A DNA stretch of 64,000 bases from Cornus controversa. Its lineage: Eukaryota > Streptophyta > Magnoliopsida > Cornales > Cornaceae. The notes below the pieces were generated by a model, which saw only the letters and a program-made list of their open reading frames with translations, ran no database searches and had not been told where the DNA came from. Position 1 is the stretch's first letter; each line of letters starts with the position of its first letter. Below are positions 48,670 to 60,711 of this stretch, in pieces. Location of the stretch: the NCBI GenBank assembly GCA_026545225.1, contig CM048846.1:18836501-18900500 (forward strand), in the 5' to 3' direction. The translations under genes were made by a program, and so were the position numbers.

Positions 48670-49090
48670 TCAGTCCAATACAATTCTAGAAATTAGATGA
48701 AGACGCAAATTGGGAAAATGTCTGACATCTTTCAAAGTCAACGTGCAACCCAAATTAGACTGAATACACACATCACTAATACCCACAATCTTCAAAAAAC
48801 TGGTATTGTTTATCTTCACTGACCCAACGTCTCCAACTCTATAAGAAGTGAACTCTCTCGAGTGTGTAGCATGATAAGATGCTCCAATATCAATAACCCA
48901 CTCAACATCCTGACTTGCAATGTGATTGCACTCTTCCTCTCCAAAAGTGAGCATAACTATCTCCTTATCTGATACTATGGTTGTAATATTACTCTCATCA
49001 GTCTTTTTCTCCTTTTTCTTTCCCTTTTTCCAATGCGAACAATTTTCCCTTATGTGCCCCATCTTGTCATAATTGAAGCATTTTCTGTCT
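48670..49090 (-). pseudogene. Zinc knuckle and protease region of inner Copia
   Basis: A CCHC-like knuckle (CFNYDKMGHIRENCSH) at about 49085-49040 precedes the aspartic protease motif WVIDIGASYHAT, where the usual D-S/T-GA reads DIGA. This is the gag/pol boundary. Confidence 0.8.
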
Positions 49091-49092
49091 TC

Positions 49093-49800
49093 TCAAGAGG
49101 GTGATTTGCCTCTTTGATTCTTGGATTTACTACGACCCTTATGTCCTTTGTTGACTTCCTTATTTGACTTTCGACCCCTATTCTCTGTGACAAGAGCCTG
49201 TGCATGATCTGTACCCGAATCATTTTGCCTTGATTTTTCGTTAAACATGTTATCCTTCACCATAATTAGTATTAATTTACCTTCAGGAGCAGAATTACTC
49301 AGAGAAACCACTAGTGTCTCCCACATGTTAGGCAATGAACTCAAAAGCAACTACGCTTGCAACTCATCATCTAATCCCAACTTTATTGTAGTCAATTGGT
49401 TTACCAAAATATGAAAATCACCCAGATGCTCAGCAACGGAATGTCCCTATTCAAACTTCAAATTGACAAACCTTCTAATCAAAAAGACTTTATCCTATGC
49501 GGTCTCCCTCTTATGCATACCCTCTAATTTTTTCCACAAACTGGACGCATTAGTTTCCTGTGCAACATGATGGAACATAATGTGATCAATCCATTGTTTA
49601 ATCATTCCCACAATTTTCCTGTTCAACTTCTCCCAGTCTTTTGCATTTTTATCGGCAGGCGTGGTAGAATCACCCTCAATAGTCATACAAATCCTTGCAG
49701 TAAAGAATATCCTCCATTCTAGGCTTCTAAATTGCATAATTTGAAGTTGTCAATTTAATCATAGCACCGGAAACTTCTTCCATCCTTAGCCTAAAAACCA
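49093..49800 (-). pseudogene. gag region of inner Copia
   Basis: Minus-strand pieces at 49495-49737 and 49093-49350 resemble Copia gag (UBN2-type): an ASSLWKKLEGMH motif in the first, LLSSLPNMWETLVVSL in the second. Stops break the frame. The start of gag is near the primer-binding site. Confidence 0.75.
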
Positions 49801-49824
49801 GGCAACCCTTGCTTTGATACCACT

Positions 49825-50505
49825 TGTTGGACTCAAATTATTTTAGACTAAGAAAAAATTAATCAACTATAAATAAAAAATTCAAAGAAAATAAAGGACA
49901 CCAATGATTTATGAGGAAAAATCCTCGAGTGTAGAGGAAAAAATTCACAGGGCAAACCGACAATAACTCCATTATTGAAATAAACAGGTACAACGATACT
50001 CTCAAGTTTTTGCCCCAACTTGAGAAATTACAATCAACAGGAGAGAACAATAATATTTACTTTGACTACAAATAAACCCTTCCAATCACCCGTTGGAATA
50101 ACCCGATCCTGCCTAAGAATCAAAAACAGTAGTAAAAGTGTACCTTAGCAAACTTGTGAATTATCTCTTATTGTCATTGCACCAAACGTTGTCAAAAATC
50201 ACCATTCAAATTGGTCTTGCTCTATTGCACCTCTCACCAAAGCAAAACTTCCTATTTTTCTTTTTTTGTCGCAATAGTAGTCTCCCAAAAGACTCATCCC
50301 AAAAAGAAATCATGATTTTTCTTACTTTTTGTATATTACCGCAAACCAAGGCAACTAAGCCTTTTGCAAAACCAAAAACTAATACATGCCCAAAACACAC
50401 GGTTTTCACCACTCACATACACAGTCATTTATTTTTACTTTAGGTTAAAAATAACAAAACACCCAATTGCAAATCTTTTGCTTTAACATGTGGGTGGACT
50501 CCACA
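49825..50505 (-). repeat. 5' LTR of inner Copia
   Basis: Partner of 45060-45756. The primer-binding site complement lies immediately to its left on the plus strand. Confidence 0.88.
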
Positions 50506-52740
50506 ATTCTTAGTACACAATTCTTCTGAAAATATATCATCTTTAACAAAATAATTTGACAGAAAATTCTTACTATCATGTATCACATGATTGCTAACTA
50601 GCAAAATATCAACAACATTTAGGACAAGGATAACAAATTGACTCCCATTGACCTTAAGGTATAAGAATTTTGCCACAACATTTTGTTTAAACTCATAACT
50701 ATCTAGCCATATATCAACCTCACTTAAATATACCTCAAAATCATTAGGTATAGCAGACCTCAAAACTCCAAAAGATCTCCTAAACTGAACAAGCTTAGAA
50801 ATTGGATTGGAATTGTAAGAAGAGGCTGCAAAGGAGGAATAACTAAAAGAGTGGAATAGGAGCTCTCACTGAAATCACTAAGAAGGGTGGAATGAAATCT
50901 GAAATAAATGAGATGAACATTGAAGGTCATTTTTCAGTAAAAGAGAAACTACGATGCTTTAGACTCCCACTGGATTTGTCATTCTCAATAAATCTTGCAT
51001 GACATGCCTCGACAATCTCCATAGGTCTAAAGGGATAGTAAAATTTGTAACCCTTTGATCTCTCAAGATACCCAATAAAATAACAAATGACTGTGTGAGA
51101 ATTAACCTTCTTAATATTTGAATTTTACAACTTTGTCTTTACAAGACATCACCACACTTGCAAATGTTTGAGATTAAAGCCTGAAGAGTATCTCAGGAGC
51201 TGCTTTACATGTGACCCTATTAAGAATATAAACTTATGTTTTGAGAGTTTCTCTCCAAAAACTCTCAAGTAGTGAAAAATGACTCATCATACTGCAAAGA
51301 GTATCCTGATAGGTACGGTTTCTCCTTTTCTGCAAATCTATTATGCTGAAGAGAACTAAGAGTGGTGTACAATGGCACAATGCCTATTTCTTAATATATG
51401 TACTAAAAGTACCATAATTCACGCCCTCCTAATCCATTCTCCCATAATACTTACCACCTCAATCTCATCTTAAAATCTTAATGATTTTAAAATGTTAATG
51501 TTTTGAACTTCAAGTGATTAAGTACATATAAGAATACCATGAGAAACCATCAATGAAAGTAATGAAATACCTTTGCCCATCTTGGATAACAATGGAAAAC
51601 AGACCACAAACATTATTATATATAAGGTCCGAAAGATCAAATGACCAACTAACATCAAAATTGCATTTTTTTTTTCTGCATTTTTTCCTTGACACAGTCA
51701 ACACATAAAAACATAATCTTAAAAAAATTTAGTCGCCCATCGATCTAATCTTTGACCAAGCATTCATGTTTCTTCAAAAGATATGTTCCAATCTCCTATG
51801 TCATAACATAGATTAATCCTCTCTAACAAAATCACGATTTTATCTGGAAGGTATTGAGTTAATAGAAAAACAAAAGACAGGTATGATCACACTTGAATCA
51901 ATCCCCATATATGTTCAGACACGTTTACATAATAGAGCTCAAATATTACCATGACAATTTCACACCTGCTTTATTTTTTCTTTAACTAAATTTTAAAATT
52001 GTAACAATATTTCTTTTGATGTCATTTCCTTTTGTAGAACCAACATTCATTATTCTGATAATCAATTCATTTTCATTTGTTGTTTTGTTTTCCCCTTATC
52101 TTAAAAGTCGACTCAGTGTTAACACCCTTAAGTCACTCCCCTTTTAGTCGTATAAAGTGCTAATAGTTGATTAACGTTTTTTTTTTTGGTATCATGTGAA
52201 TTATGATTCACCCTAAATGTCTTAAAAAGACCTAAGTAGAGAATTAATATATCACCATGTGGGATGGTAAATCATCATCAAATGTGATTATCTGCTCCCT
52301 TAGACCATTAACCAGTTTGCACATCGTATAATTGCGCTTCCTCACTGAACCATTGCCATCATATTTGGTTGACAGAAGTTGTGTTAGACAAAAATAATGT
52401 AGTTTCTTTTTAGCTGCCCGTGTACTACTTATTGATTAGATCAAGAAACTCATTGGCAGAATGAAATAAAAGAATAGCACCATGAATAGTTTCACTAATG
52501 AAAATATAAATTAACCTGATGGCTATGGTATTTCCTTTAGTTCACTTAAAATGCAACATTTCTACCTCAGAAGACTCTATAGTGGGCATAGGGGGTTTCT
52601 TCTTAAAAACACAAACTCATAATCTAAGAAACTCAACACAATATCAAAACTTATCTTCTAGGTAGTATAATTTGAATCATCCAATGGTTTAATCCCTATA
52701 AGCTATATTTGAATTGTGGAAGCGCCTATAACCTTAATAC

Positions 52741-54595
52741 ATGTTATATCATATAACACCACATAAACAACATATAAAACAATATGTTATAGCTTTAGGG
52801 ATTATCACTTTAATTCGTATTTGGGATTTTAAGCCGAATTTATCAGGGTGTTTTACTATGTGCAAAACCTTCCGTCATGCAAAAACATGTAAGATGTCAT
52901 CTAAAAATCACTTTTTGGCAGAATTTTAAATACATTTATCCCGCAAATTCGCAATCAAATTGCACATAAACCTAGTTGATTATACTTGAATTATTACTAA
53001 ACACTTCCACTACCTTTGGCAAAAGGGTTATTTAGTTCTAATCTAAACATTCTCAACTATTCTACTCACTTATCCTATATTAAGACACTGATCACATTTG
53101 GGTAGAACTAATCCCCAATATAAGTAAGTGGACTGTGAAACCTTAATAAGACCAATATATGTGTTTCAAAAATGATAACATCAATAAGTGTGTCACATTT
53201 GGGTAGAACTAATCCCCAATATAAGTAAGTGGACTGTGAAACCTTAATAAGACCAATATATGTGTTTCAAAAATGATAACATCAATAAGTGTGTCACTTT
53301 TGGGTAGACATCACCCACTTTGATTATTACCTTGAAATGGTCACTTTATTGATTCTCCTAAACTTCAAGGAAGGACCTAAGCTGTAGAAGTTCCATTTTG
53401 TTTAGGTTCACAAATTTTTCATTTTGTTTTATTATAGTGCACATAAACCTAACCCAAACATTTATGAAACAATTGATTTCACGGTAACATAAATAGGTTT
53501 AAGTTAAATAAAGCTTCTGGTGGTATATCAAAAAATTACACATAATTGTAATTGCAAAAGAATATGTACCAAAAACACATTGTTGGCATTCTTTTCACAT
53601 TTGAACATTTAATTGAAAATTTCTAATAAAAGCGAGTACTTAATATGACCTTTATAAGATGCGCATCGATGGCCTTAAGACTCAATTTATATGAACATGG
53701 ATCAAATGTAATCGAAACATAAATAGGAAACTATTTATAAGATATTAGCACCAGTGGCCTCCAAACTCAAATATAATTAGTATATATATATAAATAAAAA
53801 AAAATTCTCAAAGTGTCTTTTGGGCAAATTTAAACTTTGAATACATGTCATGTGTATACACGCTGGACCATTACCAAAACCAAACAGCCCACTTATTTTA
53901 AAAATTAAATCTCATGTTATACCAAACTGATTAAAATACGCATATAAAGAAGACCACAAATACATCAAACTATGTCTTAAAGTACTGTACATGCACATGT
54001 AAGCTTCATTTGGATTTCAAGAATCTATTATATCTAAACACACTTATCAGAACGTGTCGGTGTGTTTTACGTGTGTGCGCGTATGTGACATATTGGTCAA
54101 ATATATATAAGCCTGTACATGTACTCAGCAATTGTTTAAAGCAATAAAACAAACCTTTTTATAAAAATCTTCCAAGGAATTCAATTACGTAAACTGATGA
54201 AATCTGTGAGTATGATTATACGCAAACAGTGACGGTCAAACAAGAAAACATATTACATGTCGAAGTCAATGAATACTTGATGTCATCCGTTACTCTTTTT
54301 ATTTTTTTTATGTACTACTCCCATGTAAACTTCGAACCCAACTAGCGAAGGAGGTAAAAACAGTGAACTGAGTGGTGCATTAACAATAGCCATCCAGATA
54401 TATATAGGCCTTGTTTAACAGAGTTTTTGTTTCAACTTTTACACAGAAAAAAAAGAGAAGCAGAAATTAAATAAGAAAACTCGTAACACTCTGTTTGAAA
54501 TTCGATCCTCTTTAGTCTTACCAATTTAAACACTCTTATACTTTAATTGATCAAATCTTCATATCAGCAACAATACTATATAAAATAAATTTTAT
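52741..54595. other. Upstream flank of NLR-C, copy of 460-1777 and 3613-3840
   Basis: Non-coding and near-collinear with the NLR-A flank, but lacking the pararetrovirus relic of that copy. It carries an exact 101-bp tandem duplication at 53093-53294. Confidence 0.65.
53093..53294. repeat. Exact 101-bp tandem duplication
   Basis: Units 53093-53193 and 53194-53294 start cacatttgggtagaac and read identically through gtgtgt. The A-side flank (about 690-800) has a single unit, so the duplication is recent and specific to the C copy. Confidence 0.9.
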
Positions 54596-54689
54596 ATTAT
54601 CAATTAGAGCAAGACTCACCAGGATAACTCCAATCCATCAATTAACGAACAATTTCAAGTAAGAATGGATGAAATTGAAGCATATGCGA

Positions 54690-54745
54690 GAGACTACGTT
54701 GGCGAAAATGGTCCGTCATGACGTGGAAATTGAAGGTATTGATTA
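54690..54745 (+). pseudogene. Relic of NLR exon 1 3' end upstream of NLR-C
   Basis: Same relic as at 4274-4340: coding sequence from the P-loop threonines to the exon 1 donor site, followed by a few intron bases. It was present before the A/C duplication. Confidence 0.7.
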
Positions 54746-55248
54746 TTATGTCCTCGTTTTATGTTGAATTTAATTTGGTGAATATCACACGCATTAGGAA
54801 CCAGGAGGGAAACCAGTCGTGCATTTGGATGAGCGAGTATTTTGAAATGAAAGAGAGACGATGGTTGGTACATTAGATGTAGGGGAAATATATCTTGTGT
54901 CCATGTGGAATTCGAAATCAACCGGAAAGATCTTCTATTTGAGCGCGTATTGTATTTGAAACTCAATTTGGAGTTGGTCCTTCGTCAGCCCATTCAAGAT
55001 GAAGGCGATGTAAAAGAGCGAAAGACTCGGTGCTTTCAACCCCAATTCACAAATCAAAACACGCTTGGCAGATGCAACTTAAATTACAGGAGAAATCAGA
55101 GAAACTTCTGAAATTTTGCTTATCACACACTTCACGCCAGAACTTCATTTAAAAGTTGAAAGCCTAAAATGAAAACGGAAGATTCAGAAACCAAATTCCT
55201 CTTGATTTTCAGTGAATTGGGTTTTTGTGTGCAGAGGAAAACATATCG

Positions 55249-58200
55249 ATGGTGTTGGAGCTCATTGGAGGGGATGATTTGGAAGCAGCATTTGGTGAAT
55301 TACTGAAAGCTGTTCTTGACGTCAAAGACAAAGCCATCAACTTCAAGTCCAACCTCGATCGACTCGAATCAAAACTGAATTCTATTGGACCAATTGTACG
55401 TGAAATTGAGAACTTGAACAGAGTATTGGACTTTCCGGAGGGAGAAGCCAAAATGTTCATCAATCGGTTGAAAGAGGCAACGAAGCTGGTCCGCAAGTGT
55501 TCAAAAACCAAGTGTTTGAATTGCTTCAAGAGACCTTCCTACTCGAAGAAGCTCATCGAAATGGAAGATTTGCTTGTGATATTCTTTCAGACCAATGCGC
55601 AAGCTCCAGAGACAATGGATAGCAGAAAGATTCTGGTGAAGGTGAATGAAATTGATGCCAAATTGGATAGAATGCGGTCGAGTATGAGAAAAAGTGGGCG
55701 GGTTTGTGATCCGAATGTGTTTGTAGGTTCGTGTGGAGCTCCGAGAGTTTCGGATTTTATTGTTGGATTAGATGTGCCTCTCCAAGAATTGAAGAGGAAG
55801 TTGCTAAATGATGGTGTACAGGTGGTCGTGCTTACGGCTTCTGGAGGATGTGGGAAGACTACGTTGGCCAAAATGCTCTGCCATGATGTCGAAATTGAAG
55901 GTATTCATATAGTGATTATCTCATCTTCTTGGCTTTGTTGTTATTCTTAATTTTCTTTGGTAAATGTCGCGTCCTATTCATCCCAGAACGAGCTGAACCG
56001 AATGGTGAACGTGTTTAGTTTTGTGTTATGTTACATGGACTCCTGATGTGTCAAATTGAAAACAAAAGAATATATGGGTACGTTAAATATTCATATTATT
56101 TAATATTTTTATTCTATTTTTTTTAAAAAAATAATATCTTTGTATATAATTGTGTCTAATATAGGCCATCTATTCATTTTGAAACAATAATAAAATTAAA
56201 TTAAATTATACGAGATACTTTTTAAGTTCACGTACAATCAAAAGTTACTATCTAATACCAGAAATATATATATATATTTTTTTTTACTTACGTACGTGGA
56301 TTTGGGTGGTTGACCGAATGAATGGATCAAAATAAAAGGAGGAGGAAGTTAAGAAGAGCCGGACCAAGTGGTCGGCTGAAGAAGAGAATAGAGAAAAGAA
56401 AGAAAAGAAGAAAAAGAAGGGAAAAAGGAAGATGGAAAGAGAGAAGAGAGAGAGAGAGAGAGCCGAAAGCCTAGAGAGAGAAATAGTTTGGGAGAGAAGG
56501 AACCGAGAATGGAGGTGGTTGCCACGGTGGGTACGGACAAGGATGGGGGTGACGGCAGCGAGTGGTGGCCGGAGTGATGGGTCTTCGGCAGGTGGATTCT
56601 GTGGCTGGGTGGCCGGACATGGTGATTGTTACGGATCCTCCCATGTGGGTTCATGTAACATAGGTTTTGTGCTCTTAAAACAGTATTCGAGAAACATAAA
56701 ACAATTTTTAAATGAACTACAAAAGACATTTCTTTGAAATCTAAAACTACTGACCAAATGCATTTTGGAGTTTTGATTAAATCTATGAACTTGTTAAAAT
56801 TTTTGGTGGTGTTACATTCTGTAGTCGTAACGTATTTGAAAATGCCATGCTTGGACAGGAAAATTTAGGGACAATATTTTCTTTGTCACGGTTTCAAAGA
56901 CTCGCAACCTCAAGGTCATTGTTCACAACATGTTTCAACATAAGAATTTTCAAGTGTCTGAGTTTCAAAATGACGAGGAGGCAATCGACAAATTTGGAAA
57001 CTTGCTGGGCCGGAAGGAAATAAGAACAAGTCCTAAGTTGTTGGTCCTGGATGATGTATGGTCTGGATCAGAATCCCTTATTGAGAAATTCATGTTCCCA
57101 ATACCAGAATACAAGATATTGGTTACATCAAGATTTGTATTTCCTAGATTTGATTCTACGTATGACTTGAAACTGTTGAATGATGAAGATGCCATGGCTC
57201 TATTTCGTAATTCCGCATTTCCTCAAGGTGGGAGCTCTAACATAACAGATGATCTTGTCAAAGAGGTAAAATACAAACGCTTGTATGAATAAAAGCTAAT
57301 ATATTTTTTCTGTTTACTTATCTGCAATTCAGCATTAGTTCAATTTAATTGAAGATCAAAAAGTAGAGTTTGTGTATACTTGTCTGCAATTCTGCATTAC
57401 TTCCCTTGCAAGAAACTGCAACTAATATAATTTCCCGCATCAAATTGCAGATAGTGAGAGGCTGTAGGGGATTCCCGCTGGCCCTTACAGTGGTTGGTCA
57501 ATCACTACGTGGACAACCTGTGGTGTTCTGGAGCCGTACACTGAAGCAATGGTCTGAAGGACAATCCATTTTTGATTCCAACAGTGATCTGCTTATTGGT
57601 CTCCAAACTAGCATTGATGCTTTGGGTGAAAAAACTTATGTCAAGGAGTGTTTCCTGGACCTAGGTTCATTTCCTGAAGATAAAAGGATCCCTGCCACCA
57701 CTCTTATCGATATCGGGGTGGAACTGTACAACCTAGATGAAGACGATGCTCTTGCCAACATCTATGAACTATCCACCCGAAATTTGGTTAATCTTGTGTA
57801 TACAAGGTATTCTAGATTCCTATTTTTTCCTTAAAATGACCAATCATGGTTTGCTTGATGATGTCTTGTGTGTTAGTTTGCAAAAAGGGCCATCATGAAA
57901 TGAATTTGACCGTAAGTAAACCTGGTTTACTCCCATTCACAGGAAAGATGCAATTGAGGTTGATGGCAATGAGCATTTTGTCACGCAGCATGATCTGCTG
58001 AGAGAGCTGGCTATTTACCAGAGTAGCCAAGAGCCTGTAGAACAGAGGAAAAGGTTAATTATGGACATAAGAGGAAATGACCTTCCCAAATGGTCGATTG
58101 AACAAATGCAACAACCCTTCTATGCCCGCCTCTTGTCCATCTCTACAGGTTTGCTCATCTAACATTTTCAAAATGAAGCTTGCTGCAAAATCTTCGGTAT

Positions 58201-59089
58201 TTTTTTTTTCTTTTTCCCCCCAATTCACAATGTGCGGAATTTGATGGCAGATGAAACATTCTCCTCAAGCTGGTGCGATATCCAACTGCCTGAACTTGAA
58301 GTTCTAATATTGAATTTTCAGACAAGGAACTACAACCTCCCTGAATTCATGGAGAAAATGGACCAATTGAAGGTTCTGATTGTCACAAATTATGGTCTCT
58401 GCCGAGCTAAACTGAGCAACTTTCCTTTACTTGGTTCTTTGTCCAGTCTAAAGAGAATGAGACTAGAGAATGTTTCAGTTTCTTTCCTTAGTAAATCCAC
58501 ATTCCAATTCAGTAATTTGCGGAAGATATCCTTGATTATGTGTGATATTGGCGAGGCCTTTAGAAACCGTACCATCGATATCCCCCATATGTTCCCAAAT
58601 CTTGTGGAGATTGATATTGACTGTTGCATTGATTTAGTTGAATTGCCTGAGGGGCTTTGTGATATTGCCTCCCTTAAGAAGCTCAGCATCACTAAATGTC
58701 ATGATCTGGAAGCACTTCCTGAAGGATTTGGAAGGCTAACAAGTCTAGAAATGCTGAGGCTTCATGCCTGTACAAACCTTTCGGGGCTACCTGAGTCAAT
58801 CGGAAACCTCCATGAATTAAGAGTTCTTGATATATCCGACTGTTTAAGCATGAGTGAATTGCCAATGGGGATCGGTGGGTTGTCTGGTTTGGAAAAGCTT
58901 GATATGAGAGGTTGTGAATTTTCTAAGCTGCCGCCATCAGTGAAGGATCTTTGCCAATTAAATGGTGTGACATGCGATAAAGAGAGTTTCGATCTCTGGG
59001 AACCTTTTAAGACTTCTCTATCTGATCTGAACATAAAAGTGCTTGATGAAGACATCAATTTGAACTGGCTTCCCAATCTTCACTTTTGA
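55249..59089 (+). CDS. NRG1-like: NLR-C: RPW8-NB-ARC-LRR helper immune receptor (NRG1 type), twin of NLR-A
   Basis: Exons 55249-55900, 56859-57265, 57451-57806, 57943-58148, 58251-59089 have exactly the same lengths as in NLR-A and give 819 codons. All NB-ARC motifs are kept: GGCGKTT, LLVLDDVW, KILVTSR, RGFPLAL and QHD. About twenty residue differences from NLR-A include Cys149Ser, several exchanges in the NB domain (Q269R, N270K, G273R, Q327E, P347T, N352K) and a cluster in the last LRR and C-terminal tail. No inactivating change was seen. Intron 1 is 958 bp against 1627 bp in NLR-A because two MITEs and part of the hAT-like element are absent. The start is the first ATG, as in NLR-A. Confidence 0.9.
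56026..56663. mobile_element. hAT-like non-autonomous element in intron 1 of NLR-C
   Basis: Counterpart of 5646-6768. The 8-bp duplication gttttgtg is intact at 56018-56025 and 56664-56671. The right direct repeat and its flanks are missing relative to NLR-A, and the first base of the left terminus is changed. Confidence 0.8.
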
Positions 59090-59136
59090 GAAATCATAAG
59101 AAAATGGTGTCTAACATGTTGTATGTTTATTCATAT

Positions 59137-59413
59137 GGTAAATACCACGTACACCTCTCTCAGATTAGGTAATATCTTAACTAAATCCCCTCTGGTTTTA
59201 ATATTTTCAACTATACTTCTTGTCAGTAACATCCGTCAATTTCTTTCTCTTATTAACGTCAACAAATCTTGTTTGTTTGTTGACGTGACACTAATAGAAG
59301 AAAAAAATTGATACATAAATTTAAAATTCTGGAAATATAATTGAGAATATCAAAATTAGAGAAGGTCTAATCGAAATATTACTTAAACTGACAGTGTGTA
59401 AGTGATATTTATC
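59137..59413. mobile_element. MITE-like inverted-repeat element downstream of NLR-C
   Basis: Same element as 9403-9687, more diverged at its right end. Located about 50 bp after the stop codon, so it may fall within the 3' UTR. Confidence 0.55.
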
Positions 59414-60647
59414 TTTATTTATATTGTTATTAAATATTTGTTGTCTGTGCGTGTTGGAGGTGGGAGGTTGTAAATCATACACTCGTTTACTCTCTCGAGA
59501 GACGTTGGTGTGCCATTATAGTCTTTTAAATGTCATTACAGATTGCAATAAACACGTGTCAATAATTTTTTTTTATTATTGTATGCCTTAAAAGGAAGAG
59601 AATTCCTCGAGCAACTCTATCATGCTTTTAATATTGCCTACTCTATTGCCTTAGACTGTTTAGCAAGGTGAAAATGGCAAAATACAAAATATATTGTTCA
59701 ATTTCCATCACCAACAGTGGAAGTCAGGCATTTAAAAAATATTTAAATGTAATGAGGATACAAACAATTTTCATGTACTTTTTTTAGAGGATGTCTTTTA
59801 TCATATAATACGTTTACAATACACCTGATGAATTTAAATTATGAGTGTTACTCAAATAGAATTGGAGTGACCCAAATCTATGTTCTTGAGAAGAATGTTT
59901 ATATGAAAGTTTTGAAGTGGGGACAAGATGCACCTCCATTTTTAATTTTAAATTTAACTAAATTGCACTAAACCTCCTAAACTATTAACTTATTGCAAAA
60001 TATCCTCTTAGACTCTTGTCTCAATCAAATAACATTCTAAACTTGAAAAAAGTGATAACATGTTCTCCGTAACTACCATCCAATTTCTATTTAATTTAAT
60101 AAAAAATGGTAAGAGAGATTGATTTAGTGTCAAAACAACAATAACGAAATGACATCATTTTCAAATTATTTTATAGTTAGCGCGTGTTTAAAATTTAATT
60201 ATTTTTAGCGAAGGAGGTCAGTTTTATCATTTCAATATACAACTAACTTCAAGATTTGGCCTTACATGTTAAATTTGTTAGTTTGGGAGGTGTGTTTGAT
60301 AGTTCAAGACTTCGATAGCATAAGGGTGTTTTTGTAAAATTGACCCTTCAATTTAAAAAAACTAACGGTCGTTGGTGGAAATAGATATATCAGTCATATG
60401 ACTCATATTCTTCTCAGGGGTCAACGACCAGAGTTTGGGAAGTTTCGATCCCAATTCACAAATAAAAAAATTGGTTTACTGACAGATACAGAAAGACAAT
60501 TTGTCAATTATAGCTTCCTTTTATCTTTTCTCATGAATTGAAATCGTAAATTCCAGGAAAAATCAGAGAAACTTCTGAAATTCTAAAAAATGGGTACTTC
60601 ACACCCAAACTTGAGTTGAGAATCGACAACATAAATCCGAAGATCGA
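59414..60647. other. Intergenic region between NLR-C and NLR-D
   Basis: Up to about 60305 it matches the downstream flank of NLR-A. The remainder is the upstream region of NLR-D, with weak similarity to that of NLR-B. No other gene. The C stop and D start are only 1.6 kb apart. Confidence 0.6.
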
Positions 60648-60711
60648 GAAACCCAATTCCTCTTGATTTTCAGTGAATTGGGTTTTTCTGTGCTGAGCAA
60701 AACATATACTG

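Larger units (their letters stand above)
45060..50505 (-). mobile_element. Inner Copia element (TNT1/Tork-like), complete ends
   Basis: LTRs 45060-45756 (3', 697 bp) and 49825-50505 (5', 681 bp) start TGTTGGAC and end CCACA. A 5-bp target duplication attct is exact at 45055-45059 and 50506-50510. The primer-binding site complement gctttgatacca sits at 49811-49822, and the polypurine tract lies beside 45757. Both ends are intact, but coding parts carry many stops, so it is non-autonomous now. Confidence 0.92.
43477..52740 (-). mobile_element. Outer Copia element, degraded, interrupted by the inner Copia
   Basis: Minus-strand fragments of pol flank the inner element. RNase H is at about 44500-44850 (a RKSTQEF motif). 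The reverse transcriptase is split by the insertion: 44940-45054 on one side, 50511-50763 on the other (LKVNGSQFVILVLNVVDILL, where the usual YVDD reads NVVD). Integrase fragments lie at about 51510-51704. No 5' LTR or primer site was found at the right end, so it is truncated near 52740. The polypurine-side non-coding region carries a tandem repeat. Confidence 0.75.
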
